Part shown: piece after piece, positions 33,802 to 44,179 of the stretch
How the letters are laid out: each line of letters begins with the position of its first letter
Numbering within the stretch: the stretch's first letter is position 1
Source of the DNA: Neobacillus niacini
Lineage (GTDB): Bacteria > Bacillota > Bacilli > Bacillales > Cytobacillaceae
Length of the DNA: 64,000 nt
Direction of reading: 5' to 3'
Assembly (NCBI RefSeq): GCF_000759675.1
Contig: NZ_BAWM01000004.1
Location: 1-64,000, forward strand
Notes under the pieces: model-generated
Databases searched by the model: none
What the model was told of the DNA's origin: nothing
What the model saw: the letters and a program-made list of their open reading frames with translations, nothing else
Translations under genes and position numbers: made by a program

Positions 33802-35321
33802 ACACTTCTCTCCTTATTCACTCCTGCCATCATCAGTCCTACTTCATTTTCATTTGTTTCAGAAGCATTAACTGTTCCAATGAGATCTCCATTGTTAACG
33901 ATGGCAATTCGATCTGAAAGCTGAAGTACTTCATCAAGTTCTAAAGATATCAGTAGAACAGCCTTACCTCTATCACGATGCTCGATTAATCTTTTGTGGA
34001 TATATTCAATGGAACCGACATCCAATCCACGTGTTGGCTGAACTGCAATAAGTAAATCAGGATCTAATTCCATTTCTCTTCCGATGATTGCCTTCTGCTG
34101 ATTTCCTCCCGATAAGGTCCTAGCAATTGAGACTCCGCCCTCTCCTGAACGAACATCGAAGTTTTCTAGAATTTTTTTAGCATAACTCTTAATCGCTGAG
34201 CCATTTAACAATCCAAACTTTGCAAATGGTTTTTTATTATAAATCTCTAAAACCATGTTATTTTCTAACGTATAATCTAGAACAAGGCCGCGCTTATGTC
34301 TGTCCTCAGGAATATGACCTATTCCGCTATCAATTCTTTGACGAATTGGAATATTCGTAATTTCTTTTCCGTTTAATGAAATTTCCCCTGATTCAACCTT
34401 CCGCAGCCCAGTTATCGCTTCCACAAGTTCAGATTGACCATTACCTTCCACTCCAGCGATACCGACGATTTCTCCTCTTCTAACTTCAATAGAAAAGTTT
34501 TTAAGTCCCATTACTTTTCTATTATTTTTTACAGAAATAGAATCTATTTGAAGTACAACATCTCCTGGTGTACTAGCTTTCTTATCCACTTTAAAGTTAA
34601 CATGACGGCCAACCATCATTTCGGCCAAAGCTGCCTCACTTGTTTCTTTCACATTAACCGTTCCAATTCCTTTTCCTCGTCGAATAACAGTACAACGGTC
34701 TGCAACCGCTTTAATTTCTTTTAACTTATGTGTAATGATGATAATCGATTTATTTTCTTTAATAAGGTTACGCATAATTTTCATTAACTCATCGATTTCT
34801 TGTGGAGTTAATACTGCTGTCGGTTCATCAAAAATAAGAACCTCTGCTTCACGATAAAGCATTTTCATAATTTCTACTCTTTGCTGCATACCTACAGAAA
34901 TATCTTCAATCTTTGCATGTGGATCAACATTTAAACCATAATGCTTTGACAATTCTGCAATTCGTTTTGCAGCTTTATCGATATCAAGGACCATTCCTTT
35001 TAACGGCTCACTGCCTAGAATGATATTTTCTGTTACTGTAAAATTTTCTACTAATTTAAAATGCTGATGGACCATACCAATACCAAGTTGATTGGCGACA
35101 TTAGGATTAGTTATACGGACTTCTTTCTCACGGATTTTAATGATCCCTTTTTCAGGTTGATACATACCGAACAATACACCCATGAGAGTTGATTTTCCAG
35201 CGCCGTTTTCACCTAATAATGCATGTATTTCCCCTTTTTTTAATGTAAGGGTAATATTATCATTTGCTACAATACCAGGGAACTCTTTCCTAATATTCAG
35301 CATTTCAACTACATAACTCAT
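33798..35321 (-). CDS. nupO: Nucleoside ABC transporter ATP-binding protein, two ATPase domains (NupO type)
   Basis: This protein of about 508 residues has two ABC domains, as in sugar and nucleoside importers. Domain 1 shows Walker A GENGAGKST, signature ISVGMQQRVEI and Walker B VLIFDEPTAVL. Domain 2 has a degenerate Walker A region GVEGNGQSELV, signature LSGGNQQKAIIGRE and a Walker-B-like segment in which the usual DEP is changed (LLIAVQPTRGLDVGS). The start at 35321 (MSYVVEMLNIRKEFPG) follows AAGGTGAG. It lies after nupN, from which it is separated by a terminator-like hairpin. Confidence 0.95.
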   Translation of the reverse strand: MSYVVEMLNIRKEFPGIVANDNITLTLKKGEIHALLGENGAGKSTLMGVLFGMYQPEKGIIKIREKEVRITNPNVANQLGIGMVHQHFKLVENFTVTENIILGSEPLKGMVLDIDKAAKRIAELSKHYGLNVDPHAKIEDISVGMQQRVEIMKMLYREAEVLIFDEPTAVLTPQEIDELMKIMRNLIKENKSIIIITHKLKEIKAVADRCTVIRRGKGIGTVNVKETSEAALAEMMVGRHVNFKVDKKASTPGDVVLQIDSISVKNNRKVMGLKNFSIEVRRGEIVGIAGVEGNGQSELVEAITGLRKVESGEISLNGKEITNIPIRQRIDSGIGHIPEDRHKRGLVLDYTLENNMVLEIYNKKPFAKFGLLNGSAIKSYAKKILENFDVRSGEGGVSIARTLSGGNQQKAIIGREMELDPDLLIAVQPTRGLDVGSIEYIHKRLIEHRDRGKAVLLISLELDEVLQLSDRIAIVNNGDLIGTVNASETNENEVGLMMAGVNKERSV

Positions 35322-35460
35322 AGTAGCACTCACCTTTTTATTTAGACTCAATTTCTTTGAAAATAGGGAGTCCCCTATCAAACCCAAAAACTGAAGGATA
35401 TTGGAAAAGCAATTTTTTAAGAAGCTATCTACTAAAAAAACTTATGTTTTTTTTAGTAAA

Positions 35461-35484
35461 ATGCTTATTCGATAGAATAAGCAT
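35461..35484. other. Second hairpin in the nupN-nupO spacer
   Basis: ATGCTTATTC pairs with GAATAAGCAT around four bases. It stands between the nupN terminator and nupO and may protect RNA ends or act with the terminator. Confidence 0.4.
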
Positions 35485-35495
35485 ACATAAAGAAG

Positions 35496-35528
35496 ATAAA
35501 AGAGACGGGGAAAAGCCGTCTCTTTTAT
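35496..35528 (-). terminator. Terminator/attenuator after nupN
   Basis: ATAAAAGAGACGG pairs with CCGTCTCTTTTAT. It stands between the abundant binding-protein gene and the transporter genes, which would give more lipoprotein than permease. Confidence 0.85.
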
Positions 35529-35535
35529 GATCTTT

Positions 35536-36633
35536 TTACTTGAATAAGCTTCCTTGTTCAGCTGCCACTTTGATATCACCAGACTTAATTTTGTCTAATG
35601 CTTCTTTAACTTTAGCAGTTGTTTCATCGCTCAAGTTAGGATTTTCTTCTGGTAGTCCAATTCCATCGTTTTTAGCATCAAAAGTTAAAGTTTCCCCACC
35701 TGGGAATTTACCATCTAACTCACGCTTAATCATATCTAATGTTACTACGTCTAATTTCTTCATTGCGGATGTTAAGATAACTGATTTGTCACCATCATAT
35801 TTTCCGTCTTCGTATTGGTCAACGTCAACACCAACGATCCAGATTTTATCTCCAGCTTTTGCACGTGTTTTTGCCTCATTGATAGCTCCAACACCAACAC
35901 CGCCTGCAGCTGTAAAGATTACATCAACGCCACGGTCATACATTTGAGCCGCAATTTGGCCTCCAGCAGCTGAATCAGAGAATGTTCCTTGATAAATTAC
36001 GTTTTCTGCTTTAATGGTAACATTTGTACCAAAGTTTTCATTTGCGTATTTAATACCTTGTTGGAATCCCCAGTTAAACTTTTGAGGAGCAGGAATTTCC
36101 ATACCACCGATAAAACCAGCTTCGCCTTCTTTTAATTCAACTGCAGTTGCTACACCTGCTAAGAATCCTGATTCTTGTTCTGCGAAGAAAATTGCAACTG
36201 TGTTATCCTTAACAACTGGTTTAAAGTCACCAGAATGTGGATTTCCATCAAGAATTACAAATTTTGCATCTTTATATTTATCTTGTGCTTTGAATACGGC
36301 AGTTTCAAACTTAAATCCAGGTGTTACGATAAACTTATAACCGGCATCGTATAAATTGCCCATTTCCTTAAGGTATTCTGCCTCAGTAGTACCTGCTGGC
36401 TTAAGGTATTTTTCTTGGATTCCAAGTTCTTCTTTTGCTAGAAGAATACCTTCCCAAGTACCTTGGTTAAAGGATTTATCATCAATTGTACCTGCGTCAG
36501 TTACCATACCTATTTTAACAGCATCTTTTCCATTATCCTTACCTGTATCTTTGTCACCGCCGCCACAAGCTCCTAACAACGTTCCTGCAGCTAAAATCAA
36601 TGACATCGCCAAGCCAAATTTACGCTTTTTCAA
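35536..36633 (-). CDS. nupN: BMP-family nucleoside-binding lipoprotein (NupN type)
   Basis: This 365-residue lipoprotein has signal and lipobox LLGACGGG (Cys at 23). The BMP/Med domain shows KIGMVTDAGTIDDKSFNQG, ILDGNPHSGDFKPVVKDN, FFAEQESGFLAGVATAVE and VIFTAAGGVGVGAINEAK. It captures nucleosides outside the membrane for the NupOPQ transporter. The start is TTG at 36633, nine bases after AGGGGG. It is followed by a strong hairpin and then by nupO. The gene directly upstream encodes a GntR regulator. Confidence 0.95.
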   Translation of the reverse strand: MKKRKFGLAMSLILAAGTLLGACGGGDKDTGKDNGKDAVKIGMVTDAGTIDDKSFNQGTWEGILLAKEELGIQEKYLKPAGTTEAEYLKEMGNLYDAGYKFIVTPGFKFETAVFKAQDKYKDAKFVILDGNPHSGDFKPVVKDNTVAIFFAEQESGFLAGVATAVELKEGEAGFIGGMEIPAPQKFNWGFQQGIKYANENFGTNVTIKAENVIYQGTFSDSAAGGQIAAQMYDRGVDVIFTAAGGVGVGAINEAKTRAKAGDKIWIVGVDVDQYEDGKYDGDKSVILTSAMKKLDVVTLDMIKRELDGKFPGGETLTFDAKNDGIGLPEENPNLSDETTAKVKEALDKIKSGDIKVAAEQGSLFK

Positions 36634-36720
36634 GGCAATTTACCCCCTATATATGTTGTTTGATTTAGTAGAAATGTACTAATTTGCAGACAAGATTATG
36701 CTTTTCGTACCTAAAGAAAA

Positions 36721-37446
36721 TTAAAACCTTTTTCTTAATACCTGAAAACTAAATTTATCTGCTTTAAAGTAGTTTACCGAAAAAAGGACTGGTTCATCCA
36801 TTTCATCGAAATGCATTTGCTTTAGAACAAGCAGTGCAGTTTCTGGTTCACATTCTAAAATGGGGGAAATTTTTTCATGATAACCAATTGGTTCAATCTG
36901 AGCAACCGCGTATGTAATTTTTCGGTTTGCCTCCTCTTCCAAAATGGAAAAAATTGATTCCTCTCCATGGGAAAAGGTTTCAGGCAAGATTTTTTCAGGT
37001 ACCTTGTCGATACAGTACACAACAGGTTCCCCGTTTGCAGTTCTAACCCGCTCTATGACCACAATTTCCTCATTTGTAGAACAAGAGAAACGACGAATAT
37101 CCTCTTCAGTGGCGCCAACAGTTGATGAACTTAAGAAAATTGTTCCTGGTTTCATCCCTGCTTGAAATATCATGTCAGTAACACTATTAAGTTGTTCAAT
37201 CCCTGAGGTAAACAGAGGTTTCGAATTAACAAACGTTCCAACACCATGGCGGCGAATGATAACGTTTTCTTCTTCGAGTATACGCAGTGCTTCTCGAAGT
37301 GTGGCTCTACTTACACCAAGTTGTTTGGCAAGATCGAATTCAGAGGGTAATTTTTCTTTTTCTTTGTAAACCCCTTCTTCAATATCTTGTTTTAACCGAT
37401 CGATAACTTGTAGATATAAATGTCGGTTATCTAGCTTAATAGACAT
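36721..37446 (-). CDS. ymfC: GntR/HutC-type transcriptional regulator (YmfC)
   Basis: This 241-residue repressor-like protein has an N-terminal winged helix (about 8-75; [28 protein letters not shown]) and a C-terminal UTRA effector domain (about 95-235; ENEAV-type pocket sequence [18 protein letters not shown]). The effector is unknown; being directly upstream of the nup operon makes a nucleoside-related signal plausible. The ATG follows GGAGGT. A palindrome at 37473-37490 is a candidate self-regulatory operator. Confidence 0.92.
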   Translation of the reverse strand: MSIKLDNRHLYLQVIDRLKQDIEEGVYKEKEKLPSEFDLAKQLGVSRATLREALRILEEENVIIRRHGVGTFVNSKPLFTSGIEQLNSVTDMIFQAGMKPGTIFLSSSTVGATEEDIRRFSCSTNEEIVVIERVRTANGEPVVYCIDKVPEKILPETFSHGEESIFSILEEEANRKITYAVAQIEPIGYHEKISPILECEPETALLVLKQMHFDEMDEPVLFSVNYFKADKFSFQVLRKRF

Positions 37447-37472
37447 GCAGGTACCTCCAGCTCTTTCCTAAG

Positions 37473-37490
37473 ACATCAGACATCTGATGT
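37473..37490. promoter_or_regulatory. Candidate GntR operator palindrome
   Basis: ACATCAGA-CA-TCTGATGT is a perfect 8-base inverted repeat with a 2-base centre, about 30 bases before the ymfC start codon. Its size fits a GntR dimer site. Confidence 0.5.
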
Positions 37491-37665
37491 ATAATCATTC
37501 CTACTAATCGAAAATAATATAACATTTTTTTAGGCATATGGAAATAGAATTTCATGAATTTGTCGAAAAAAGCCACATTGTCGAAAAATGTCTAATGTGA
37601 TAAGTCTTTTTTCCTTATATTCTGCTATAATTTATTATTGTCTATAACTGTTCGGTATATTAGGC

Positions 37666-37694
37666 AAAAAAAAAGAGCCAAATGGCCCTTTTTT
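37666..37694 (-). terminator. spoIIIE terminator
   Basis: AAAAAGAGCC pairs with GGCCCTTTTT (one mismatch) around AAAT, followed by T residues on the minus strand, at the spoIIIE stop. Confidence 0.85.
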
Positions 37695-40039
37695 CAATTT
37701 ACTTCTTCGTTCGGTTTGGAATGTAAAACTGCTCTTGGTTTACTGCCTTCGTATGAGCCAACGATTCCACGCGCTTCCATTTCATCAATTAAACGTGCTG
37801 CTCTTGTGTATCCGATGCGAAAACGACGCTGTAACATTGAGACGGAAGCTGTTTGCATTTCTATTACTAAATCCACTGCGTCTCCATATAAATCATCGTC
37901 AACCTCGCCAACTGCTTCAGGAGTATCATCTGGGATCATCTCTTCTTGGTATTGTGCTTTTTGCTGCCCAATGACAAAATTAACCGTATCCTCAACTTCA
38001 ATGTCTGATAAAAATGCACCTTGGACACGAACCGGTTTTGAAGCGCCAACAGGCAGAAATAACATATCTCCTCTGCCTAGCAGTTTTTCCGCACCGCCCA
38101 TATCCAATATTGTTCTTGAATCCGTAGCACTTGATACGGCAAAGGCAATTCTGGAAGGGATATTTGCTTTTATGACTCCCGTAATGACATCAACAGATGG
38201 ACGCTGGGTTGCTATAATTAAATGGATTCCCGCAGCTCGAGCCATTTGCGCAAGTCTAGTAATCGAATCCTCTACATCCGAAGAGGCTACCATCATTAAA
38301 TCTGCTAGCTCATCTACAATTACAACAATATAAGGCAATAGTGGCTGTTTATCATTTTCCTCAATATTATGTCTTTTAACGTGGTCATTATATCCTTCAA
38401 TATTACGTGTTCCTGTATGAGAGAAAAGTTCATAACGTCTCTCCATTTCACTGACAACCTTCTTCAAAGCTTGCGATGCTTTTTTAGCGTCTGTTACTAC
38501 AGGTGCTAATAAGTGAGGTACACCATTATAGACATTTAACTCAACCATCTTAGGGTCAATCATCATTAATTTTACCTCATGAGGCTTAGCTCTCATTAAA
38601 ATGCTGGTGATAATCCCATTAATACATACACTCTTTCCGCTTCCCGTTGAACCGGCTACAAGCAAATGGGGCATTTTATTTAATTCGGCAAGTACAGCTT
38701 CCCCGGTAATATCTCTACCAAGACCTATCAATAGTTTCGATTCTGGTTTATTATTTTGGGTTGCTTCTAGTACCTCCCTTAAGGACACAACTGCAACCTC
38801 TGAATTAGGGACTTCGATTCCAATTGCTGACTTTCCAGGAATAGGAGCTTCAATTCGTATATCTTTAGCTGCAAGTGCTAATGCTAGATCATCACTTAGA
38901 CTGACGATCTTACTAACCTTAACTCCAACATCAGGGTGCACTTCGTACTTCGTAACAGCTGGTCCAAGATGCACTTGGGTTACACGCGCCTTTACCCCAA
39001 AGCTTTGAAAAGTCCTTTCAAGTTTAGCAGCATTGGCATGGATTAATTCGTATTCCCCACTCTGGTCAGTTTTCTTTGGAAGCTTGAGGAGTCTTAGCGG
39101 AGGCAATTCATATGCCACATTCTCCACTTCGGTAAAGGTAATTGGCGGCGTAGAATCTTCCTCTTCTACTTTCTGTTCAGTACCTTTGTTTTTTGAATCC
39201 TCTTTTCTTCGCTTAGGTTTTTGAGATTCCTCGTCTTGATAAGCACGATCTGCAAAGCTTGAGATTAGTGGCTCCGGTGTCACTACTTCGTCCGGCGTAT
39301 TTTGTAATGGAGGAATGATTTCTGGTTGAGGTGAAGCTGCACGGTTTTCACGTTCACGCTGCTGTTGTATCCGTTTTTCTTCTCGTCGTTCCTGTTTTTT
39401 ATGCTTCCATTCTTCCATATCCATCTGAAAGGCACTCCATTGACCCTTTGAAAATTCAATAACTGTAATACCTATTTTTGCGATAAATTCACCGAACGAT
39501 TTTCCAGTTAGTAAAATAAAACCAATTAGGATAAAGATAAATGCAATAATCTTCGTACCAGTTTCAGCAAAAAGATAATGAAACATAGCAAAAAGAACGG
39601 CACCAATCATTCCTCCGCCAAGGTCAATTGTGCTCGTTTCACCTTTCACTTCCATCATAAAAATTTCCCATGTGTTACTTATGACACTAGGGTTTTTAAA
39701 GTTCCCGTCATTTGTCAGTAAATGAAAAAGTGTAACATGGCTCAAGAGGAGTATGGAAGAAACAATAAAATAAGTCCCGACTAATTTGATATGAAAGATA
39801 AAGGGTATGGTCCGTTTCCACATAAGATATACACTCAGGATAACTAGACCAATCAAGCTTAGCATATACCATTCACCCATCCAAAAGCGGAAAAATAATA
39901 CTGCTGCTTCTCCTACTGCTCCCAATTTTGCAATAGATATAATAGCAAGTGCTAATAAGGCAAGCGCGGAAAGTTCAAATTGAACAGTTTGTTTTAAATG
40001 ATTATTTCTCTTTTTTGTTCTTCTTTTTTTCTTAGCCAT
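37694..40039 (-). CDS. spoIIIE: DNA translocase SpoIIIE (FtsK/SpoIIIE family)
   Basis: This 781-residue motor pumps the chromosome into the forespore through the septum. The N-terminal part has four membrane helices (about 20-180), then a charged linker (about 195-305). The alpha and RecA-like motor domains follow, with Walker [13 protein letters not shown] and [16 protein letters not shown] as Walker B. The C-terminal gamma winged helix (about 715-775; [20 protein letters not shown]) reads DNA orientation sites. The ATG follows CAGGTGATTAG. Its place between ylzJ and ymfC is the Bacillus order and separates it from the paralogue SftA. Confidence 0.97.
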   Translation of the reverse strand: MAKKKRRTKKRNNHLKQTVQFELSALALLALAIISIAKLGAVGEAAVLFFRFWMGEWYMLSLIGLVILSVYLMWKRTIPFIFHIKLVGTYFIVSSILLLSHVTLFHLLTNDGNFKNPSVISNTWEIFMMEVKGETSTIDLGGGMIGAVLFAMFHYLFAETGTKIIAFIFILIGFILLTGKSFGEFIAKIGITVIEFSKGQWSAFQMDMEEWKHKKQERREEKRIQQQRERENRAASPQPEIIPPLQNTPDEVVTPEPLISSFADRAYQDEESQKPKRRKEDSKNKGTEQKVEEEDSTPPITFTEVENVAYELPPLRLLKLPKKTDQSGEYELIHANAAKLERTFQSFGVKARVTQVHLGPAVTKYEVHPDVGVKVSKIVSLSDDLALALAAKDIRIEAPIPGKSAIGIEVPNSEVAVVSLREVLEATQNNKPESKLLIGLGRDITGEAVLAELNKMPHLLVAGSTGSGKSVCINGIITSILMRAKPHEVKLMMIDPKMVELNVYNGVPHLLAPVVTDAKKASQALKKVVSEMERRYELFSHTGTRNIEGYNDHVKRHNIEENDKQPLLPYIVVIVDELADLMMVASSDVEDSITRLAQMARAAGIHLIIATQRPSVDVITGVIKANIPSRIAFAVSSATDSRTILDMGGAEKLLGRGDMLFLPVGASKPVRVQGAFLSDIEVEDTVNFVIGQQKAQYQEEMIPDDTPEAVGEVDDDLYGDAVDLVIEMQTASVSMLQRRFRIGYTRAARLIDEMEARGIVGSYEGSKPRAVLHSKPNEEVN

Positions 40040-40135
40040 CTAATCACCTGTCTATATAAGTGTAATACTATCATTATCATCCTTTTGCATTATCAAACAT
40101 AGATATAATGCTATAGGAAATAATTACCCACAAAA

Positions 40136-40163
40136 GGAAGAAAGCAGCCTGAATGGCTGCTTC
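40136..40163 (-). terminator. tepA-ylzJ terminator
   Basis: GAAGCAGCC pairs with GGCTGCTTTC (minus strand) around ATTCA, with TTCCTTTT following, 30 bases after ylzJ. Confidence 0.85.
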
Positions 40164-40194
40164 TAGCTTCGTATCCTGATTATACCATAATATC

Positions 40195-40434
40195 CTAATA
40201 GTTTGCGGACAAACCTTCAATGCTGGCACAAGAAATTTTAGCACCAGGACATATGCGCTCGTCAAGATAATGCTGTGGATCGCTGCTTAATATACGTACT
40301 ACCTGTACATTTTGGGAATCAGTTTGTTCTACTATTAGTGATACCCCTTGATAGGTTACAGTTTGTTGTCTACTAAAGGATTCTAAATCATTTGGAAAAA
40401 TTAATTCTTGGGGCATCATCGTATATAGGATCAT
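40195..40434 (-). CDS. ylzJ: YlzJ-like small protein
   Basis: This 79-residue protein begins [18 protein letters not shown] and contains [14 protein letters not shown] and the conserved [20 protein letters not shown]. It matches the YlzJ family, whose function is unknown. It overlaps the end of tepA by 4 bases, so it is cotranslated, and the pair ends at a terminator before spoIIIE. Confidence 0.88.
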   Translation of the reverse strand: MILYTMMPQELIFPNDLESFSRQQTVTYQGVSLIVEQTDSQNVQVVRILSSDPQHYLDERICPGAKISCASIEGLSANY

Positions 40435-41183
40435 TGAATCAGCCCCTCGTTAGCCACTTTAGATTGGTCTATCAATTCGTTTAGCTTCTTCATCGCTTGT
40501 CCAAGCCCGCCGACTTCATCAATCAATCCATATTCAACAGCATCTGGACCAATTACATTTGTTCCTATATCACGAGTAAGATTTCCCTTAGCAAACATTA
40601 AATCCTTAAATTTCTCTTCAGTAATCTTTGAGTGTTTTGTTACAAAATTGACCACTCTATCCTGCATCTTATCTAAATATTCAAAGGTTGCTGGTACTCC
40701 GATTACTAGACCAGTTAAACGAATAGGATGGATAGTCATCGTAGCCGTTTCAGCAATAAAGGAGTAATTACAAGAAACAGCAATTGGGACTCCAATAGAG
40801 TGTCCTCCACCTAAGACAATCGAAACAGTTGGTTTTGAAAGTGTCGCTAGCATTTCAGAAATCGCTAGTCCTGCTTCCACATCTCCACCAACTGTATTTA
40901 AAATAATTAGAACTCCTTCTATTTTTGGATTTTGTTCTATCGCCACTAATTGAGGAATCAAGTGTTCATATTTAGTAGTTTTATTTTGTGGCGGCAGAGC
41001 TAAATGTCCCTCAATTTGTCCAATTATCGTTAAACAATGGATTTTTGAATCAGAGGAAAGCTGTGGTACATTTGTTTGCCCGAGCTGCTGAATTTTTTCC
41101 ATTAAAGGAGAAGGCTTATCCTCTTTTTGAGGTTCTTGCCCTTCTTGATTTCCCGATTCGCTTTTTTGTAAATCCATACTCAT
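40431..41183 (-). CDS. tepA: ClpP-family protease TepA
   Basis: This protein of about 250 residues has the crotonase/ClpP fold: a disordered Gln/Glu/Lys-rich N-terminus (1-50), then [38 protein letters not shown], the serine region [19 protein letters not shown] and [12 protein letters not shown] with the histidine. B. subtilis TepA was described as aiding protein translocation and degrading signal peptides or small spore proteins. Of three near ATG codons, 41183 best fits the AAGGGAGA site. It overlaps ylzJ. Confidence 0.92.
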   Translation of the reverse strand: MSMDLQKSESGNQEGQEPQKEDKPSPLMEKIQQLGQTNVPQLSSDSKIHCLTIIGQIEGHLALPPQNKTTKYEHLIPQLVAIEQNPKIEGVLIILNTVGGDVEAGLAISEMLATLSKPTVSIVLGGGHSIGVPIAVSCNYSFIAETATMTIHPIRLTGLVIGVPATFEYLDKMQDRVVNFVTKHSKITEEKFKDLMFAKGNLTRDIGTNVIGPDAVEYGLIDEVGGLGQAMKKLNELIDQSKVANEGLIQ

Positions 41184-41306
41184 CATAAGTCTCCCTTCAC
41201 GCATGATAACGTTAGTATTGACCTATGAAACAATTTCATTCTTATATAGGAATAATCATTTCAACTTGTCTGATGAATTCCGCTCCAATCAACAATGAAC
41301 CAATAA

Positions 41307-41333
41307 AGAAAGACATTGGTTTACCCAATGCCT
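41307..41333 (-). terminator. rnjB terminator
   Basis: AGGCATTGG pairs with CCAATGTCT (minus strand, one mismatch), followed by a T-rich run, just after rnjB. Confidence 0.75.
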
Positions 41334-41343
41334 CTCTTCCTAT

Positions 41344-43011
41344 TTATACTTCCATAATAATAGGAAGTATCATAGGTCTTCTTTTTGTTTTTTCAAACAA
41401 GTATCGGTTTAATCCATCTCTTATGTCCTGCTTTAGACTTGACCATTCAAAAGAATCCTTTGAAATGTTCTTTTGGACGATATCTTTAACTAATTTCGTT
41501 GATTCATCCATTAACTTTTCCGATTCGCGAACATAGACAAAACCACGCGAGATAATTTCAGGTCCAGCAGCGATTCTCTTATCCTGGCGTGTTAATGTAA
41601 CTACTACAATTAAAATACCATCTTGGGATAGTAGTCTCCGATCTCGTAATACGATATTTCCAACATCACCAACACCAATACCATCAATTAAAACATTTCC
41701 GGATGGAACTTTACCACCAATATTTAACTTTCCATCCTTAAATTCAACTATATCGCCACGGTCTGGAATAATAATATTTTCATCCATTATTCCACACTCA
41801 AGTGCCAGTTTCCTGTGTGCCTTTAACATTCGATATTCCCCATGCACAGGGATAAAAAACTTTGGTTTCATTAAGTTAATCATAAATTTTAGTTCTTCTT
41901 GGCTGCCGTGACTCGATACATGTACGGTTCTTTTTCCTGAAATAACATTTGCTCCGGCTCTAAAAAGCATATCCACTGTCCTGGAGATTAATAATTCACT
42001 TCCTCTAAGTGGTGAGGCAGCGATTAAAACCGTATCTCCTGGTTGAATATTTACATGCTTTGCTGATTGCTTGGCCATTTTTTGAAGAGCCTCAATTGGT
42101 TCCCCTTGACTTCCCGTCATCAAAACCACGATTTCCCTGGCTTCATAATTATTTATTTCGCTGACTGGGACAATTAGGTCTTCTTCCACCTCTAAGTAGC
42201 CTAAGTCTAATGCGATATGATAAATTCTTTCAAGACTTTTACCCACTACAGCAACTTTACGACCATTATCCCTAGCAGCATCAAAAATATGCTGAATTCT
42301 ATTTATGTCGGAGGCGAAGCAAGCAGCAATCATTCTGCCTGGTGTATTATAGAATGCTGTAGATAATTCTCGCTTAACAATTGCCTCGGATGTTGTGTAT
42401 CCAGGTTTTTCTGCCTCTGTACTGTCTGAGAGTAAACATAGTACACCTTTTTCTCCAATAGCAGCCATTTTGCCTATTTCAGGCTTATAAAGCATCGTTG
42501 CTGCCTGGTCAAACTTAAAATCCCCTGTATAAACGATGCTGCCTTCGGATGTATGTACACAAACACCCACCGAATCTGGAATACTGTGATTTGTTCGAAA
42601 GAAGCTTACTTCAACGGAATCCATATTTATTACAGAATCAGATGTTACTTCGATAAAATTAGTCTTCCCACTATATTCCTGCTCTTTTAGCTTTGCGTTT
42701 GCAAGAGCTAAGGTAAGTTTTGTTCCATATACAGGTACGTCCATTTGGCGAAGAAGATAGGAAAGGGCACCGATATGATCTTCATGACCGTGTGTTAGGA
42801 ATACTGCCTTCACTCTTTCCTTGTTTTCTGTTAAATAACTGATGTCTGGAATAACGATATCAATGCCAAGCATTTCATCCTCGGGGAACATTAACCCGGC
42901 ATCAATGATAAAAATGTCCTTGTCCACTTCGACAAGATACATGTTTTTCCCGATTTCTCCAATACCTCCAAGCGTGATAATTTTAATGGAACTATTTTTT
43001 CTATTTATCAA
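41344..43011 (-). CDS. rnjB: Ribonuclease J2
   Basis: This 555-residue metallo-beta-lactamase/beta-CASP RNase partners RNase J1 in mRNA decay and rRNA maturation. Motifs are LTHGHEDHIGALSYLL, HSIPDSVGVC, TGDFKFDQ, VHVSSHGSQEELK and IPVHGEYRMLKAH. The end KTKRRPMILPIIMEV marks it as J2, as does its place before dapA. All zinc-binding His/Asp residues look present, unlike the degenerate site I recall for B. subtilis J2. The start is TTG at 43011, nine bases after AGGAGG, which gives the family length. The ATG frame 63 bases upstream adds non-family residues. Confidence 0.95.
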   Translation of the reverse strand: MINRKNSSIKIITLGGIGEIGKNMYLVEVDKDIFIIDAGLMFPEDEMLGIDIVIPDISYLTENKERVKAVFLTHGHEDHIGALSYLLRQMDVPVYGTKLTLALANAKLKEQEYSGKTNFIEVTSDSVINMDSVEVSFFRTNHSIPDSVGVCVHTSEGSIVYTGDFKFDQAATMLYKPEIGKMAAIGEKGVLCLLSDSTEAEKPGYTTSEAIVKRELSTAFYNTPGRMIAACFASDINRIQHIFDAARDNGRKVAVVGKSLERIYHIALDLGYLEVEEDLIVPVSEINNYEAREIVVLMTGSQGEPIEALQKMAKQSAKHVNIQPGDTVLIAASPLRGSELLISRTVDMLFRAGANVISGKRTVHVSSHGSQEELKFMINLMKPKFFIPVHGEYRMLKAHRKLALECGIMDENIIIPDRGDIVEFKDGKLNIGGKVPSGNVLIDGIGVGDVGNIVLRDRRLLSQDGILIVVVTLTRQDKRIAAGPEIISRGFVYVRESEKLMDESTKLVKDIVQKNISKDSFEWSSLKQDIRDGLNRYLFEKTKRRPMILPIIMEV

Positions 43012-43187
43012 TTTCCGTTTCCTCCTATGTTGATTGTCTAGCTCAAGCGCTCTTTCACTAGAGGTCTTCGACATTTCAAAATTGCCCGATCGAAATCAGT
43101 TATGCTTATTATACTTGATAGTTGAAAACCTTTACAACCAAATTTAGTTGTTTTTCCCAACGGAGGAAATGAAGGTAATCATAATGA

Positions 43188-43222
43188 CAAAATGCCAACC
43201 GAAATTATTCGATTGGCATTTG
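43188..43222 (-). terminator. dapA terminator
   Basis: AATGCCAACCGAA pairs with TTCGATTGGCATT (one wobble) around a 4-base loop, right after dapA, with TTTTG following on the minus strand. Confidence 0.85.
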
Positions 43223-43227
43223 TAAAA

Positions 43228-44094
43228 TTATAATAGTAATTCACTTAATATAGAACGTTCTTGTTCGGTTAATGGTACAAGTGGCAATCTAACTGAGCCT
43301 ACATCGAGCCCTTTCACTTGAAGTGCCGTCTTAACAGGTGCAGGACTTGGAGCAGCAAAAAGTCCCTGCATAATCGGGAGAAGCTGTTGGTGGAGCTTTG
43401 CTGCTTTTCCATTATCACCTTCTAAAAAGGTCTTTACCATTTCTTGCATTTCCTTCCCAATCACATGGGAGGCAACAGAAACTACCCCTACCCCTCCGAT
43501 AGAAAGAACCGGAATAGTCATACTATCATCGCCACTGTAAAGCTCGAAGTCACTATCGGTATTTGCAATGATTTGAGTCATGGCACTTAAATCTCCGCTA
43601 GCTTCTTTTACAGCAACAATATTCGAAATTTTAGATAGCCTTATGATGGTATCTGGATGAATATTTACTGACGACCTTCCTGGGATATTATAAACCAAAA
43701 CAGGAAGAGAAGTGGCTTCGGCAACGGCTTTAAAGTGCTGAAACAACCCTTCTTGATTTGGTTTATTATAATATGGAGCCACAACCATAATAGCGTCCAC
43801 ACCAAGCTGTTCTGCTTTTTTAGTCAATTCCACCGAAGCATAGGAATTATTACTGCCTGTGCCAGCAATTACAGGTATTCTTTTTCCAACTACCTTTACA
43901 ACATGATCAAATAATGCCAATTTTTCTTCCTTTGACAAGGTTGGCGATTCACCGGTTGTCCCCGCAACCACAAGAGAATCTGTTCCATTTTCTATTAGAT
44001 AATTTACTAATTGAGTGGTCTTGGAAAAATCAATATGTCCTTTTTTATCAAAAGGTGTAACCATGGCAGTTGAAACCCGACCAAAATGAACCAT
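43228..44094 (-). CDS. dapA: 4-hydroxy-tetrahydrodipicolinate synthase
   Basis: This 288-residue aldolase condenses pyruvate and aspartate semialdehyde, the entry to diaminopimelate, lysine and dipicolinate. It shows VAGTTGESPTLSKEEK, the catalytic Tyr in VLVYNIPGRSS and the Schiff-base Lys in NIVAVKEASGD. It is the last gene of the dpaA-dpaB-asd-dapG-dapA set, which in sporulating cells supplies the precursor for DpaAB. The ATG follows GAAAGGAG. Confidence 0.98.
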   Translation of the reverse strand: MVHFGRVSTAMVTPFDKKGHIDFSKTTQLVNYLIENGTDSLVVAGTTGESPTLSKEEKLALFDHVVKVVGKRIPVIAGTGSNNSYASVELTKKAEQLGVDAIMVVAPYYNKPNQEGLFQHFKAVAEATSLPVLVYNIPGRSSVNIHPDTIIRLSKISNIVAVKEASGDLSAMTQIIANTDSDFELYSGDDSMTIPVLSIGGVGVVSVASHVIGKEMQEMVKTFLEGDNGKAAKLHQQLLPIMQGLFAAPSPAPVKTALQVKGLDVGSVRLPLVPLTEQERSILSELLL

Positions 44095-44130
44095 TTTACT
44101 TCTCCTTTCAATTACGAAAATCCAGTAACG

Positions 44131-44161
44131 AAAATGGCATTTTGGGGTTCAAACTGCCATT
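44131..44161 (-). terminator. Hairpin between dapG and dapA
   Basis: AATGGCA pairs with TGCCATT over a 15-base loop, with TTTTCG on the minus strand. A weak attenuator at most. Confidence 0.35.
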
Positions 44162-44179
44162 GATCGTTTCATTATTATA

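Noticed and set aside
37638..38333. 231-codon plus-strand frame opposite spoIIIE
   Set aside because: It is a long shadow frame caused by codon bias of spoIIIE; it starts in the terminator region and has no motifs.
40077..40265. 62-codon minus-strand frame with a hydrophobic end
   Set aside because: It overlaps ylzJ and contains the ylzJ terminator hairpin, so it is not a gene.
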